Assembly (NCBI GenBank): GCA_034401795.1
Contig: CM067360.1
Location: forward strand, 117,943,572 to 118,007,571
Direction of reading: 5' to 3'
Length of the DNA stretch: 64,000 nucleotides
Source of the DNA: Chaetoderma sp. LZ-2023a
Taxonomy: Eukaryota; Mollusca; Caudofoveata; Chaetodermatida; Chaetodermatidae
Positions 11,816-25,600 of this stretch are shown here, piece after piece. Position 1 is the first letter of the stretch, and every line of letters starts with the position of its first letter. The notes under the pieces were generated by a model. The model worked only from the letters and a program-made list of their open reading frames with translations, made no database searches and was not told where the DNA came from. A program made the position numbers and the translations under genes.

Positions 11816-13826
11816 CTACTGAAAACAGTTGGTGTTAATTATGTATTGACATACCGTATTACAGATCGGTTTGTTCATTTCCAAGTTGGCAGTGTAAGTC
11901 CCGTATAGAAGCTGGTTGACCGTAAGATAAGCAAGAGAGATATCGTTCACGGCAAGCTGATTTTGGAAAACGACTCTTTGCTCGTTAAAAAGGGCACAAT
12001 GTAAGAGGTAGTGGCTTGTAGATTCATCATTGTGCCCACAAGAACAACTGGCAGATTCCGACAGGAAGTTGGTAAATAGATGTCGGTTTAAAGACCTACA
12101 ACCGTTTCGGAGCCTGCATAGCATTATGTTGGCGAACCTCGGGCCTACGTAATACCACCCAGGGGGTTGTCGTATGGGTGACATAGCCTTGCGTTTGCTT
12201 TTAAATTCTAGAAGAGTGACAGAATCTCTCACCGACACAGGAAGCATATTCCAGGCGCGGATGGTTGCTGGGAAAAAGGATCCATAGAAGAGCTCAGTAC
12301 GGCAGCGGAATGGAGTGAAGAAATTTGGATGACGGATATTGTAACGATTTCGTGCTTGGGATAGTGTGGGAAGATGGTTGACCAGAACCTCACAGGTCAT
12401 CCCGTTAATAATTTTAAATAGCATAGATAATCTATAAAATTCACGTCTACTTGACAAGGTGTCGATGCCTGTTTCTAAGTACAGATCCATTCCACATACC
12501 GTTCTGAGAGCATCTTTTTGGAGATTCTCTAACCGAATTACAAGATATTGTGGAATATTATCCCACACAACATCTGCATATTCTAAAGATGGTCTAATAA
12601 ATGTTTTGTACATGATCTCGAGACATTTACGGTCTAGAATATATTTTAGACCTTTAAGTAAGGAGAGTTTGTGTTGAGCGTTTGCTATGAGATTTCTCAC
12701 ATGGTTAAGCCAATCCAATGTTATTAAATGTAATGCCGAGGTGCTTATGATCAGTTGACGGTAGAATTTCAGAATCTTTGAAGTTGATTGAAAAGGATGT
12801 GGGCTCGTTGCGCAGGAAAAAAAATAGAGTTGTAGTTTTCGAGGCATTAAACTCGACGAGCCAAATGTTTGCCCAATGCGTCATGGTCAGTAGATCATTA
12901 CTCGAGTGTGGCAGTGTGTTCTTTTAGATCATCTGACATTACATATAGGCACGTGTCATCGGCAAAATGTCTAATATTATGAATTATATCGCTGGGCATG
13001 TAATTAATACAAAACTAAGAATAACAAAGGACCAAGCACAGCGCCTTGTGCCATTCCAGCATGTAAACGAAGTAGGGTGGACTCATTGCCGTTTATAACT
13101 ACTCGCTGGTATCGGTTTCCAAGATCATTTTCGAAGCATGCAAGTAGATTTCCACATATACCAAAATTCCTAAGTTTCTGTAAGAGGCCGCGATGCCATA
13201 CTCGATCAAAGGCTTTAGATATATCGAAGAATAGAAAGATTATTCCCTTTTGATCGTCAAGGGCTTGAGTAATATCAGTGTGGATATCAAGCAGTTAATT
13301 TACTGTAGAATGTGATGGAAGCAATCCAGACTGGTATAGAGTGATATCGTGTCTAATATAGTTATAGATATGTTTAAAAAACGGTTCTCTCCATAACTTT
13401 ACTAAGAAAACTCAACAGTGATATTGGTCGATAATTTGAAAATGAGCTCTTGTCTCCTTTCTTGAATATGGGGGTTACATTAGCGATTTTCCAAGAAGTG
13501 TTGAACTGCGCACTAGAAAGTGAGTAATTAAAGAACTGCGCTAGTATTGGGACCAATACTTGTTGGCTCTCGACTAAGAGTTTCGGACCAACAGCTGTAG
13601 ACGTGTCCAGATTGGAAAGTACATCGGAGATGTCAGTGTTTGATAGTGTAATTGAGTGGAGAGTATTGTCCGTATACATAGCTGACTTATTATAAAATGG
13701 CCGCCCATTTAAGTGAGTTAACCAGCTACTCAGATAGGTATAATGCCAGATGACAAAGTTAGTACTTCTTGGAAACACATGCTGGAGACGTCTTTTTGTT
13801 ATACGCCGCAATGTCTCTGAATGCAT
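11816..13826 (-). pseudogene. Non-LTR retrotransposon (LINE), broken RT
   Basis: Read on the minus strand in order: an RT N-terminal block (IANVTPIFKKGD, then NYRPISLLS) at about 13,380-13,500; AFDRVWHRGLL at about 13,190-13,230; GMAQGAVLGPLLF near 13,050; the catalytic FADD at 12,955-12,966; a thumb region; and a C-terminal cysteine-histidine motif (CSCG...HYLLHC) near 12,010-12,050. The last 343 codons (11,816-12,847) are open, while the central RT is broken by several stops and a shift. It is 5' truncated with no endonuclease domain. The order fits Jockey/CR1-like LINEs; I cannot fix the clade. Confidence 0.85.
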
Positions 13827-13885
13827 AAATATGTATGCCTACACAGGAACACTAATCGACATCTAACTTTACAGTGCCATTAAAC

Positions 13886-13888
<3 letters not shown>

Positions 13889-13934
<46 letters not shown>
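13889..13934. repeat. Microsatellite (ATA)n
   Basis: About 15 uninterrupted AATA/ATA units shortly upstream of the 5'-truncated LINE. Confidence 0.95.
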
Positions 13935-13935
<1 letters not shown>

Positions 13936-14880
13936 TGATTCTATACATTTGTGCTGGTGTCCTCCATATAGTCTTATAGACCAGCTGACGAATATCATAC
14001 ACACATCACATCTCTCAATGGACCGGTCACCAGACCAGTCCTTTGTCAGATGACACTGCATGTACCAATGTATAATGTCGCTTTGGAAATATATTACAAT
14101 ATTTGTGAATGCATAGCTACATATGGTATAGGTTTGGAATAACTTAACATATGTGCAAAAAATAGAAACATCTTAGTTAGCAAGAAATGTTCTTTTAAAC
14201 AGTTTGAGCATAATTGGACTGGAAGACAGCAATGTATTCACTCCAACGATGCCTACAGATGCTACAGTACATGCACACTTTATTTTGTTTTGGAAACATT
14301 TAAAATTATTTCTGAAATTTACTGGACTTGACAAACTGTCAGTTACTGGAATATATGTGGTTGGCATGGCATGTGTTTATGCTTGGCACACATATGTTTC
14401 ATGCCTGGCCAGGGATGCTGGCACTCAGCTTATTAGTCATGGACGATCTCGAGGGAACCTAAACGTGGTAATGTTCGTATCCAGTGGCACTTGTTACAGG
14501 ACTCCCGCGTGCGTGTGTGGGAGCTTGTCATCTTAGGCATTAACATGTTAGCTTGCATTATTTAGCTCAATAAGTATGCCTCCTCACGCAGGAAATACCA
14601 GTTATTATTTAACAGAGCAAACTACGTGTCGAGCTGGTAATGTCCAGCGTGTTCGTTGATGCAATGCTGGCATCGGACTATGGTGTTCAACAAGACATGT
14701 TAGCAATTGTAATCATGTTTACCTTATAAATAAGCGTTGCCAATATGTGATACAATATGTTGGCAAAACAGTTAGATAAATATATATTCTCATCTGTAAG
14801 ACAGAGGAGATTACATATGTTCCAACACATTTTGTCAACGCAGTATGTAAAATGCTAACAGCGCTCACCATTAGGTTAGA
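13935..14880. other. Spacer, nothing recognised
   Basis: Open frames here (up to 110 codons at 14,204-14,536) have no motif I recognise and no repeat partner I noticed. Confidence 0.35.
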
Positions 14881-15030
14881 ATGGTTGATTCCCCATTTAG
14901 ATATGCCCTATCCCACTCTAGCAAAGCACCGCCCACGCTTGTCAGAATTATATACGCCTTTCATGAACTATCCGGTGTGTGACTTCATCCTACCTTTAGC
15001 TATTTGATCATGCCGTCATATACTTGTCTG
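14881..15030 (+). repeat. CRE-MITE family A, internally deleted copy
   Basis: The GC-box end (atgccctatcccactctagcaaagcaccgccc) is joined directly to the CRE end (gacttcatcctacc...catgccgtcatat). The hairpin is missing. Confidence 0.6.
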
Positions 15031-16390
15031 ACAGATTGTATTCCTGTCTTGTTGTGCACCGACAAGGGCAGTATTATCAGCATCTTCATAATAGTCAGAG
15101 CAATCCGCCAGTGGTAAGTACGCCGCGATTCTTACCCCTTTCATCACTGCAATAAAACAATTTCAATTTGTAATTGTTCATGCTGACAAGTTGGTGAATA
15201 TTCGCAAAACACGAAATTACCATTACTGCATACAAAGAGGCAAAGGTTCGCGGTTCAATTAGCTTCGTAATAGTCAACAATAATGTATCGAACTGTGTAT
15301 TATATGGACCGTAGACGATCACGCCACATTGCGACGTTCTTATTAAATTCTAAAAGTACTGCCACATTAGTGGGGATATGCATGCTCAACCGACAGTGGT
15401 ACAGTTCAACTGGCGAGACCAGCAGTCGATTAGGAAAAGACGAACTATGCAGTGTTGGCTACTCGGCAATATTCACTTCTCCATCCAGTTCGTGGATTTG
15501 CCACACGGTGTTGATGTTCTTGCGTTTGGCACTAGTCTAGAAATGGTGTACAGTTACGACATTCTTTGTGGCAACGGGAATGGCGAATTGCCACTTCTCA
15601 TATGTGACTTATTTGGCGTAAAGGTACTGTCGAACTACAGTTAACCATGTTCATTAGAACATCACAGATGTCATATGCGTGAAGAGTGTCAGCCTTGGAC
15701 ATAGTAACATGTTCGTTCAATTTATAACATAGAGCCGTGGCTTCACGCTGAGAATACGCCTCCAACATAATAACTAGCCACTTTGCCTCGCTATCATGAC
15801 GACTAGAATGTTATACAGAGTCATCTCCGGAGACCAGACAGGTGAGGGCACGGCCTATCTCCGTAGTGGATGTAAACGCACCACTGTGGACCGTGTTGAT
15901 GTTGATATCATTTTTAATTTCAAGCCATGTATCAGGAAATTGTACCGGTTTCACCAGCCTTGGAAGCCCGACCAATGCTGATTATTAACTATAATTAGCT
16001 TGTCCACATATAACAATGGCGGGCCATGCATTGGTGCAGCTTCGATGCCAATTCTTATCATATTCGTGACAAACCACCCGGCAACACACTTGCCCAAGTA
16101 TTCTTTAAGAAGCAACCATATGGCTTCCAAAATGCACGTGCAATACCCTGTCTTGCATATGCGAAGGATGCCATTAACACTAATTACATATACGTGAACC
16201 TAACAGCGCACATCATTCAGCTAATTTGGACAAAGGACGATAACCCAGTTAACAGTAATCCAACCACCTGCTATATGCCACCGGATGGTTGGGGTTGGGC
16301 ACCCATCATGAGGCACTATGTTCATACTATGCCAAGAGACGGTGGGTCTCAAAGACATGTCCTCAGTGTTTTAACATCCTGAATTCAAAG
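15031..16390. other. Spacer, nothing recognised
   Basis: Overlapping open frames of 85-118 codons at 15,283-15,644 and 16,026-16,382 look like chance frames. I see no domain. Confidence 0.35.
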
Positions 16391-16394
16391 AATA

Positions 16395-16492
16395 CAGGTA
16401 AGCTGTTGAGTATTTTGAAACCAATTTGACATGGAAGCTGTTGCTGAATAAAACAGTAGTATTGCTTTCAAAATATTCAACATGTTATTTAT
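16395..16492 (+). repeat. CRE-MITE family A, hairpin fragment
   Basis: acaggtaagctgttgagtat...ccaatttgaca, then the mirrored gctttcaaaatattcaaca. Confidence 0.6.
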
Positions 16493-17394
16493 AAAATCAT
16501 CAAGAATTTGTGGCGTTTTGGCATTTCGGATTCAAATGGTTATAGAATTGCAACTTGCTGGCTAAACCTATAGGTAGGCGGTCGAGTCTCTTAATCAGGT
16601 ATACATATAGAATGCAACGCCACGCATATATTAAGATCATGTAACGCTTATGCTCAATAGATATCATATTATCAAGTTGTTTCACAAAAGGTTTTGATCG
16701 TTACTACTTATATAGAGTACACTGATAAGGGTAGCACGTTTATGTCTATTTCTGATATACATGGTTCGTATTAGGCACATATGTTGACACAGATAGACAG
16801 CCATAAGAAGTGATACACAACCAGACAGACAGGCAGACAGACGACACCGACCGCATTTCACACACCGTTGAATATGTGTAAAAACTAATTTCTCACAGTC
16901 GAAATTGATTCAAAATTTGCATCGCAAACGTATTAATTTGTAAACGATTTAGCGTGTTTCTTATTTTTGTTCAAACGGTTACAATATCCATGTCCATGTC
17001 TTGAGTGTGAACTCCGTGAGGAAGTGTGACATCAATCAGGGTCCGCGACTTGGCAGTCTGGAATTGTTGACGCCACTTAATGCAATGCTAACGGTTGAAC
17101 GGCAAGTAAATAGATTGTCACAAAGTGTAGACGGACATGTTACGGGAGACTAAGCGCAGAGTGGAGGTACAGACACATGTATTTATACAAGTCACCAGCT
17201 GTTATCGGACACGCTATTCGCTAACCAGTTATCGATTCTATCATAGTATGAAAAACAGATATGCAATAAAACTCAAGCTGTGTAATCAGCATCGGCCTAC
17301 GGCGAAACTAAAACTGTGATTTATACTTCATGAAGCGCAGATGTTCCACTTCATCTCCGTGAAAAAGGTGCCATATGTGAATTGAGGTTTCCAG

Positions 17395-17690
17395 TCTATC
17401 CGTTAATCACATCACGTCATAATCAAGTATGTGACGTATAAGAAGACGTCATAATAAATGTCATCACGAATGGCGTAGCTAAGTTAGTCACGAACGCTTA
17501 ATTGATGACAGACTAAGTGTTGGTGTATGTAGTGTATGTCTTTACTATTGAAGCATTATTCTGTTGAATAATTTGAACCCAATTTGCATTATGAGCTCGG
17601 CATTGCGATTCTAGAACTAAAATAGATTCAGAAAGGCATACACATTGAGTGGAGCTTGAATAGACATTGGACGGGTAGAGCTACATATAC
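17395..17690 (-). repeat. CRE-MITE family A, degraded copy
   Basis: The CRE end (cacgtcataatcaagtatg, aagacgtcataat) is followed by tgtatgtctttactatt and a weak hairpin (gttgaataatttgaaccca). Confidence 0.6.
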
Positions 17691-18299
17691 CCTTGCTTCC
17701 TATTCGTGAAAGTAACGCCTTCATCCGCAGCGCAATACCCGTGCACACCATTAACTATCGCAATTCGTGATTTCTGAATAAATACGAGAATTATTTACGA
17801 TCCATAGATTTGTAGTCGAGTCGTCAGAATTAATTATTTTGATATTATAAAATGGAATCCAGTATCGATCTAAGTATTCCTCATTGCATTTGTCAACATT
17901 TCCATTTTATTGAGAGGTTCATAGGGATATCCCCGCTGAGTAATGATTGCTTTATGACTGTCTGAACTTTGGAATCTGAAAATCAGATCTCCTATTGCTC
18001 TTGCTAAATCGTTCATTAATTATTTTATTCTCGGAACTACAAACACTTTAAGGCGAAAATAGTCAACCACAATCATTATTTGTGTAGTCTGTTATCTGTT
18101 GTGTTATAATCAGTTTCAATATTTTCACCATACTCATATTAATTTGTAAATGACTTTTCGTATTAGTTCTGATTCAAATCGTTTAAAATATCCATGTCCA
18201 TCGAGTGAATCTTTAAATCCCTCGGTGGCTGTGACTCTGGAGGTCTGGCACTGCTGCTGCAACACGGATCTAATCGGATCTAATCGGGGTATTCGTCTG

Positions 18300-18385
18300 T
18301 AACTGATTATGACTTCATCCTACACGTCACGTAGTTGATTATGGCGTCATATTCTGGATGCGTAGAGTGTAAAGGTCTATTAGAA
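18300..18385 (+). repeat. CRE-MITE family A, CRE-end fragment
   Basis: gattatgacttcatcctacacgt...gttgattatggcgtcatat is the typical CRE end without the rest. Confidence 0.6.
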
Positions 18386-18469
18386 TACGGTATCTGTTAG
18401 CCACTGTCACAATCCAAATGACGTAGGTCCGGAAAGAAATTGACTTGCGGTGAATGTAATGCTTAATAC

Positions 18470-18665
18470 ATATTCTGCTGAATAATTTGAAACTATTTTG
18501 ACTGAACAGAAGTTCAATTAGTTTCAAATTGTTCAACATCCCACCGGTATTGTTAACTTGCTATTGGGATTGTAGGCCTACAGATATAAAAGTCACACAC
18601 TCGATTCACAAAAATAAGTGGGCAGAGCGTAACTAGATATGGGCGTGTCACAGCAAGAAATGTAG
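18470..18665 (-). repeat. CRE-MITE family A, hairpin and GC-box half
   Basis: Hairpin arms tgctgaataatttgaaac and gtttcaaattgttcaac, followed by a degraded GC-box end (agatatgggcgtgtcacagc). Confidence 0.6.
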
Positions 18666-19313
18666 CCTCTATACATACATATTCGTGAAAGTAATCTCGT
18701 TATCCACGCATAGTACCCGTGGGATATGAACTACGTCAATTCATTTAATCTGAATAAATACGAGTCTGATGTACACTCCATAAAATAGTAGTCTTATCGT
18801 CGGAATTAATTAATTTAATATATAAAAAGCAGTCCAACATCTATGCAATCATTCTTTATAGCATGTCAAGTCTCTCCGTTTCATTAATAGGTGCGAAGCG
18901 ATGCCCTACTAAGAAATGATTGCTTTCTGGGTTTGTGAACTCCAGGATCTGGAAATCAGTAATGAGTTGACGCGACAGTCGAGGACATCCCCATGGGGAA
19001 TACACGAATTCTCTTATACATCTACTTCCCATTCTAAATTTAGGAAAGATACATGTTGGCATTTCTTAACCAAATCTTGTGTCAACAGCGCATCAAAGCG
19101 CTCAAAGTCAAATTTGTATCAATTAACCCTTTAATTTGTCAAGCTCTTTCAAGAATATTGACATTTATTTTAGCGAATGGCCAATTTGCTGGCAAGAGAA
19201 GCCCGGATTTTGTAAATTTACCTCTGAATTTAGGAAACTCGTTTTAGATTTTTTTTGGCAGGCTTGACAAATAAAATGTTAATGCTCAAGAATATCTATA
19301 TTTCTGTTTAGTC

Positions 19314-19475
19314 GGTGTCACAGGCCAAGAGATGACTATTTTTGAAAATGTACCACTGGAATGGCTGGCTCTCTTACCAAGTCAGTCATTCCATTGGTAC
19401 ATTTTCATAATACTCGTCACGTGGGCTGTGCATGGATACTCCTCAAGACATCTGCAGGTGCACTTTTTAGCCGGC
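19314..19475. repeat. Hairpin MITE family B, copy 1
   Basis: Arms aaaatgtaccactggaatg and cattccattggtacatttt face each other around about 30 bases. Outer 'ggccaagaga' and 'gcatggatactcctcaaga' blocks recur in the other copies at 19,541, 22,150 and 25,420. Confidence 0.65.
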
Positions 19476-19540
19476 TTGACCCTTTAATGACTAAATGCGT
19501 CCATACAATTGAACTATTTACTTATTGAATATCCATTTAC

Positions 19541-19692
19541 AGGCCAAGAGAAGGCTCTTTTTGAAGATTCACCACTGGAATGACTTGCTCGTAAATTTTC
19601 CGAAATGATCTTCTTTTGACCTGCACATGGACATTGCTCAGGACCACTACAGAGGCCGGTATGGGCCGGCTTCGTCGTGAAAGGGTTAAAGT
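19541..19692. repeat. Hairpin MITE family B, copy 2
   Basis: Begins aggccaagagaaggctctttttgaa, then caccactggaatgacttgctcg, and ends in the catggacattgctcaggaccac block. The right hairpin arm has decayed. Confidence 0.6.
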
Positions 19693-19794
19693 GGTAAGTT
19701 GACACCGGAAAGGTTAAGAAATTAATATAGCGGCTCTTTAGCACCTTGTTGTTCATATATGGTGCAAGTTAGAATATGTGTTAATAGCATACGC

Positions 19795-20070
19795 TACGTT
19801 ACGGCCATCATCAGATTGCCGAGGCATGCCGGGAGCACTTCGTGGTTATTACTTGCCTGCCAAATAAGGCATGATGAATGGACCGGTTAATGGTTGATCT
19901 GGATGAAACATCGTTAAACGTGTAGGCGTATACGTCAAGCATGCCGTCTATTGCTGCGGTACGGAAACACATATTAAATGGCTTCTATCTCAATCCAGGC
20001 TGACAAGTAATGCATGGATAGGTCTAAGGCACCCATGTGTATTGCGAAACATTAAAATAGCGGTGTCTTA
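19795..20070 (+). repeat. Dispersed repeat, family C, copy 2
   Basis: ggccatcatcagattgccga...gggagcacttcgtggttatt, then gttgatctggatgaaacatc. Both blocks have partners at 25,165-25,250 and 25,798-25,960; the second block also matches 14-180. Confidence 0.55.
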
Positions 20071-20473
20071 CAGATTAGTTGCAAACTAATTATCACAGAG
20101 TGGGATGTGTGTGAAAAGGAAAATTAAGATACACGCTTTACTCATATGCAGGCAAGTACAACTTCAATTCATGTTACTTGTACTGACACCATATGTCAAT
20201 TCAAGTGCGCAGATCATTTTCTCGAACTAATACTATCTTAGTACACAGTAGGTTCGGTTTTAACTCAAGAATGCGGTTGAACATGCACTAAGAGTCCACA
20301 CATTTGGGCGTGATCTGAAAATCAGAAAATATTTTACAAGGCGACCAAAAAGAGGGTGAGGATTTGCAATCTTGGTAAGGTGTTCATTATGTATGGGTAT
20401 TATGCCACCTATAAACACTCAGAGGCAAAATAGTCAACAGCTTTAATTTTCTCGTTAGCCGTTTATCTCGCGC

Positions 20474-20580
20474 ATGCCTGAGAGAGAGAGAGTGTGTGCG
20501 GGGGGGGGGCGAGAGGGTGGTGGTGGTGGTGACGGGGGAGTGTGGGGGGCGGGAAGTAGGGTGTGTGGTGGTGGTTGGTA
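20474..20580. repeat. GA/GGT low-complexity tract
   Basis: (GA)n, then a run of about 9 G, then GGT-type units. The open frames across it are compositional artefacts. Confidence 0.85.
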
Positions 20581-20739
20581 AGTGAGCCCGCAGTATAACC
20601 ATTTGCAAGGCGATTATTATCAGCAATAATAAGCTCAACTTCAACCATACACGCTATGCATGTTTCTGCGTCTTAGAACTGTGAACCCGAATGTCCAAAA
20701 CACTGTATTTCTTAACGATTGAATACTTATTTAGCTGGA

Positions 20740-20826
20740 TATTTAAAAAAAGTATTTTTGCTGGGAACTGTTGCATAGGCGGCAACAGGTTCCTGTCAAA
20801 TTAGTGTCAGAATATTCAACAGAGTG
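20740..20826 (+). repeat. CRE-MITE family A, hairpin fragment
   Basis: gctgggaactgttgcataggcggcaacaggttcc followed by gtcaaattagtgtcagaatattcaacag. Confidence 0.55.
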
Positions 20827-22149
20827 CATGTAGGATGCCTTTAAACGTTGTATTCTAGGAAGTCAGGGTTCAAATGGTTAACGCATTACGCCTTAATTTC
20901 ACATTATTCAGACTGGTATAGTAATTGTAGAATATTTCTAAAAAAGAATTTCCCTCGGTAAAATTAATTTCAAAATATCCACTAGGCTATTATTAAATTA
21001 TACCTGATTTTTAGTGTTTGTTATTTCTGGTTGAAGCAGTTACAGATTTGAATCCTGACTTCGCAGAATCTTAATTTTAAAACAACCATGGGCAGCACCA
21101 ACTCCCAGTCAAATTAGTGTCCACCTACTTAACATAATATGTAGTAAACCCTCAAGGCGTTTGGTGTTTTGGGCTTTCGGGTATAGGGGTTAAACTAAAT
21201 AGGTCCGCCCAGAGCATCTCTTAAGAGTGGCATTCGTGAGGAATCGTGCGCTAATGGGCGCCATTGTAGTCCGCGACTCAGTACGTCTGGAACTGTTCAT
21301 GTCACTTAATGGAAAGCTCACGGTTGATAAGCATGTACATAGATTACCATACCATATTAGTTCTACGTTAAGGTATTCCACGTCCTCTACATCTGCTGTC
21401 AAAGATGGTGTCACCTGTGACCCGTCAATGACCATTCATATCTCGCGAGATCTCCTTCGATGCGAGATCGAGAAAAGTATCTCGTATGTATTGAGTAGCC
21501 ATTGGCGTAGTGCTTTCCACCACACTATGGTGGTAAAAAGAATTGAAACTTAAAAGGATACGAGCGCTGCTCTCTGCATACAAGACAATATTAATTCACG
21601 TACAACGAGATGATATACAGCCTATAGTAGTCTGTATGACAAGTAGTTAACAGAAAAAATAGTCCCTCTGAATTCGTCGTAAAATTCAAATCTGTCGCAC
21701 ATCTGTCGCGCACAAAATGAGGTCAAGAATGTGCTGACGTCGCGTGGATGTTGTTGTCACACGAACCACTTATATTAATGTCTATATCAAGCTAGGGATA
21801 GAGAGGTAAAGCTGGTACCACAATCAACACGATCGGCAGTGTTGCTTTTACTGTCGGCTGCAGAGATAGAATGGGTCTCGATCTCTCTCGTTTCCGAAGT
21901 GGAGTCTGTGTAACATTCTAGGCGTTGCGATGCCGTAATACGATGGCATACATTAGGGGTGTATTCTCGAAGAAGCCACGCCTCTATTTTAGATTGGTCA
22001 ATGTCGTGTCGATTCTGAACTGTAGAGGAAACCCTGATGAGCACTTTTGTAAGCTTCTTTCCAGAAGTAAAACTACTATTCACGCTGTAATTGCATATGG
22101 GAAACTAGGTCAGTCAGTAGCATCTACGTGCAGCAATATACAAAAAATG
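20827..22149. other. Spacer, nothing recognised
   Basis: Open frames up to 113 codons (21,227-21,553, 21,925-22,266, 21,787-22,083 minus) show no domain that I recognise. Confidence 0.35.
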
Positions 22150-22265
22150 GTACCATGTTGGGGAAAATGTCTAGCTAGTCATTCCAGTGACACATTTCCT
22201 AAAGAAATAGTCTTCTCTTCGCCTGGGAATGGATATTCCTCAAGAGCACCGCAGATGCCGGTTTA
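22150..22265. repeat. Hairpin MITE family B, copy 3 (partial)
   Basis: gtcattccagtgacacattt, then aaagaaatagtcttctcttcg and gaatggatattcctcaagag. Only the right half remains. Confidence 0.55.
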
Positions 22266-22454
22266 AGCCACTTGTTAGTTGATGTCACAAGCAAAATCAG
22301 TTGGGTCCGTCAAGAAACTGTCCAACACGAAAATGTCTGAATCACATATATCTCGTGAAGTTACAGTTTAATAAGCACCTGTTGAATATTTTAAAACATA
22401 TTTGACAGACCGTCTTTGCTGGCAAAGGCAGCAATATCTCGAAATGAACCTTTC

Positions 22455-22863
22455 CACGTGTATCCATCGATCATCGGCATATGACGTCATAATTAATTAA
22501 GTGGCAGTATATGATGACGTCACAATCATTTACGTCATGAATGATTCGATATAGTCCGTCTTTACCGCTTACTAGTTCGGCACGTTGTACGAATTATATG
22601 GTTTTACTATTTAATACACTTTCTGTTTCCAGACAATTATACATATAAACTGTCGAATATTTTGAAACTAATTTGGCGCTGTTGCTGCCATAGGGAGCAA
22701 CAGGACCCAGTCATATTAGTTTCAAAATATTCGACAGTTTATATGTATAATTGTCTGGAAATTTATAGGCAGGGAGTGCAGCGATCGATCGATCCCAACA
22801 GAGATGTTGTGTGGGTGAAGCTTAGCTATAGATGCGCGGGCATAGCTGAAACTGGAATGGTCC
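22455..22863 (-). repeat. CRE-MITE family A, full copy with 47 bp perfect hairpin arms
   Basis: This complete copy starts gaacctttccacgtgtatcc, carries atatgacgtcataattaatt and a second CRE (gatgacgtcacaa), and ends aaactggaatggtcc. Its centre is a perfect inverted repeat: 22,626-22,672 (from tttccagacaattatac to gaaactaat) is the exact reverse complement of 22,715-22,761. The 42-base loop itself can pair (gttgctgcc / ggGagcaac). The arms of other copies are far more diverged. Confidence 0.9.
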
Positions 22864-23554
22864 GTTGGATTCGTTTCAAAATGCCCAACAGCTAGCCCGT
22901 ATTGTTAACTTGGATTCTGGGACTACATTAATCAAAGTGCATAACCGTCGGAGGAGCTTAACTAGAAATGGGCGGTATATACCTAGACATGTAGCCTCTA
23001 TACATCGTCAGGAAAATAACCTCGCCATTCGGTGCTTGATACCCGTGTGTTATATTAACAATGGCAATTCATTATTTCTAAATACATATGACAATTATTC
23101 ACAATCTATAGAGTCCTAGTCGAGTCGTCATAATTAATTACCTTGATAGTATAACATGGATTCCAGCATCGATTTAAGCATTCTTCATACCATGCCAATC
23201 CTCTTCGTTTTATTGAGAGGTTCTAAGAGATGGCCACCTGGGGAATGATTGCTTTCTGGGTTTATGAACTCCAGGATCTGAAAATCGGTAATGTGTCGCC
23301 GCGACGGTCAACGAAGACTCCATTGGGGTAGGTGATTTCTCACACGCATCTAATTCCGGCAGTGTATCTAGGGAAAACATGTTTGTGTTTATTGATTAAT
23401 ATATACGGGCCTATGGGCTTTTCACTAAACGGTCTTATGCCGAATGCTCAGTTTCAGTTTTCTTTATTTCAGTCAGGCCGTTATTAAACGGAATATGAGG
23501 GTACATAAATCGATAAACATGTGACGGTAGAGATCTGTATACATGAGATTACTG

Positions 23555-24262
<708 letters not shown>

Positions 24263-24399
24263 TTTGTTTTGAAAATCGTAAGTATTTACACATCCTGCTT
24301 AGTATCGGTCTATTACATATTGCGAATAGACCTTTGGTTTTTTCAAATGTATTCTCCCTTATAAAATAATGAGGTATATATCGGTGTCTTTCTCTCACA

Positions 24400-25090
24400 T
24401 ATTTCTAACAGTGGAAGAGAAAATGGATTTCATCCTCTATAACATTGCATATACTACAAAGGCGCTCATTGCGTTCTATTCCGATCCATCTCTTTGTCTC
24501 AATAGCGAGTTGGTGATTTAGCGTACGAAAGTGGCAGAATGTTATGGCGTTCCGGTATGGGAGTAATCTTAGGTATTTCTCGGGCTCAAAATTCGATTTA
24601 GTTTGTTTATAAAACGTCAGTCGCGATGATTCGGCTAATGTTCTAGACCATTTTTCTGTATATTGTTGTTCTAAAATATGTTTGGTTTGTTTTATTAATT
24701 GTTTAGTATTTATTTGCTGTCTCAAATAAACTTAGTTGACCTGCGCTCTCCAGAATATAGCTGATGGTTTCGACCCATTTAAACCGTTTATTTTGTTTTG
24801 TCATGTAATCCGTTGCTAAAAGTATAATATGGATGATAGTGTGCCGTAACCCATATTTACAAGTCCCGCCCAGAAGCGAATCATATTGCATTTAATTGTA
24901 ATTTCCAGTGGAAAAATACAAAATTTCCCATAGATCATTACGTTTGGAGTGCTTTGTTTTTAAATGAAGTAAATTAACATTGTTCTTTTAATTTACACGT
25001 TTCTATATGGGCATAATGTTCAAAACCCCAGATTTCTGAACCGTAAAGTAATACAGATACCAAGTCTGTATTCACTGCCCAAACACATAA
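24400..25090 (-). pseudogene. LINE remnant (C-terminal end)
   Basis: Minus-strand frames show LLYGSEIWGFE (near 25,030), the hallmark after the RT domain in several LINE clades. Further on come a YLRLLPYRNAITFCHFRT tract and a C-terminal cysteine-histidine knuckle (CSICN...EDEIHFLFHC) that ends at about 24,405. Stops separate at least three frame segments. The element's 3' end runs towards a CAA-type (minus strand) simple repeat at 24,165-24,262, which may be its own tail. Confidence 0.7.
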
Positions 25091-25164
25091 ACAATAATCT
25101 GTGATGGAATTAGTTGCCTTTAATATATCGAGACAAGTTAGAACTGGTATCAGTAATATATGTG

Positions 25165-25250
25165 GTGCCGTGACATCAGCACATTCTTCGGGTATACCGC
25201 GAGCACTGCGTGGTTCTTATTTGTCTGAAAAGGCCAGACCAATTTAATGG
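25165..25250 (+). repeat. Dispersed repeat, family C, left block
   Basis: gccgtgacatcagcacattc ... gcgagcactgcgtggttctt matches 19,800-19,870. The right block follows only at 25,798, so about 540 bases were inserted between them, including a family B MITE. Confidence 0.5.
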
Positions 25251-25419
25251 TTTATTTTACGAAATTTCCCAACCCAAAACGCATGATGGGAAATGAGAAA
25301 GCATAACATAATGCACCATGTTAGCTTATAACGTGTACACTATTACAGCAGTAATCCTTTCACCATGTTAATTGTCAAGATTGATCAAGAAAAGTAAAAT
25401 CATTTTCCAAGTGAGTGGC

Positions 25420-25600
25420 CATTTGCAGCCAAAGATACTAATATTTTTGAAAATTTAGCACTGGAATGCACCACTCGGTTATTGAGCCAGTCATTCCAAT
25501 GGGACATTTAAAAAAATAGCCTTCTCTTGGCCAACAAATGGGCATTTGACCTGACCATTACAAAGCCAGTTTGAGGTGCGTGGGCATTACAGGGTTAACA
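25420..25600. repeat. Hairpin MITE family B, copy 4
   Basis: tttgaaaatttagcactggaatg and cattccaatgggacattt form the arms. ccttctcttggcc and the flanking blocks match the copies at 19,314 and 19,541. Confidence 0.65.

Noticed and set aside
22662-23119. Frames of 77 and 84 codons
   Set aside because: They lie in the family A MITE hairpin and its flank.
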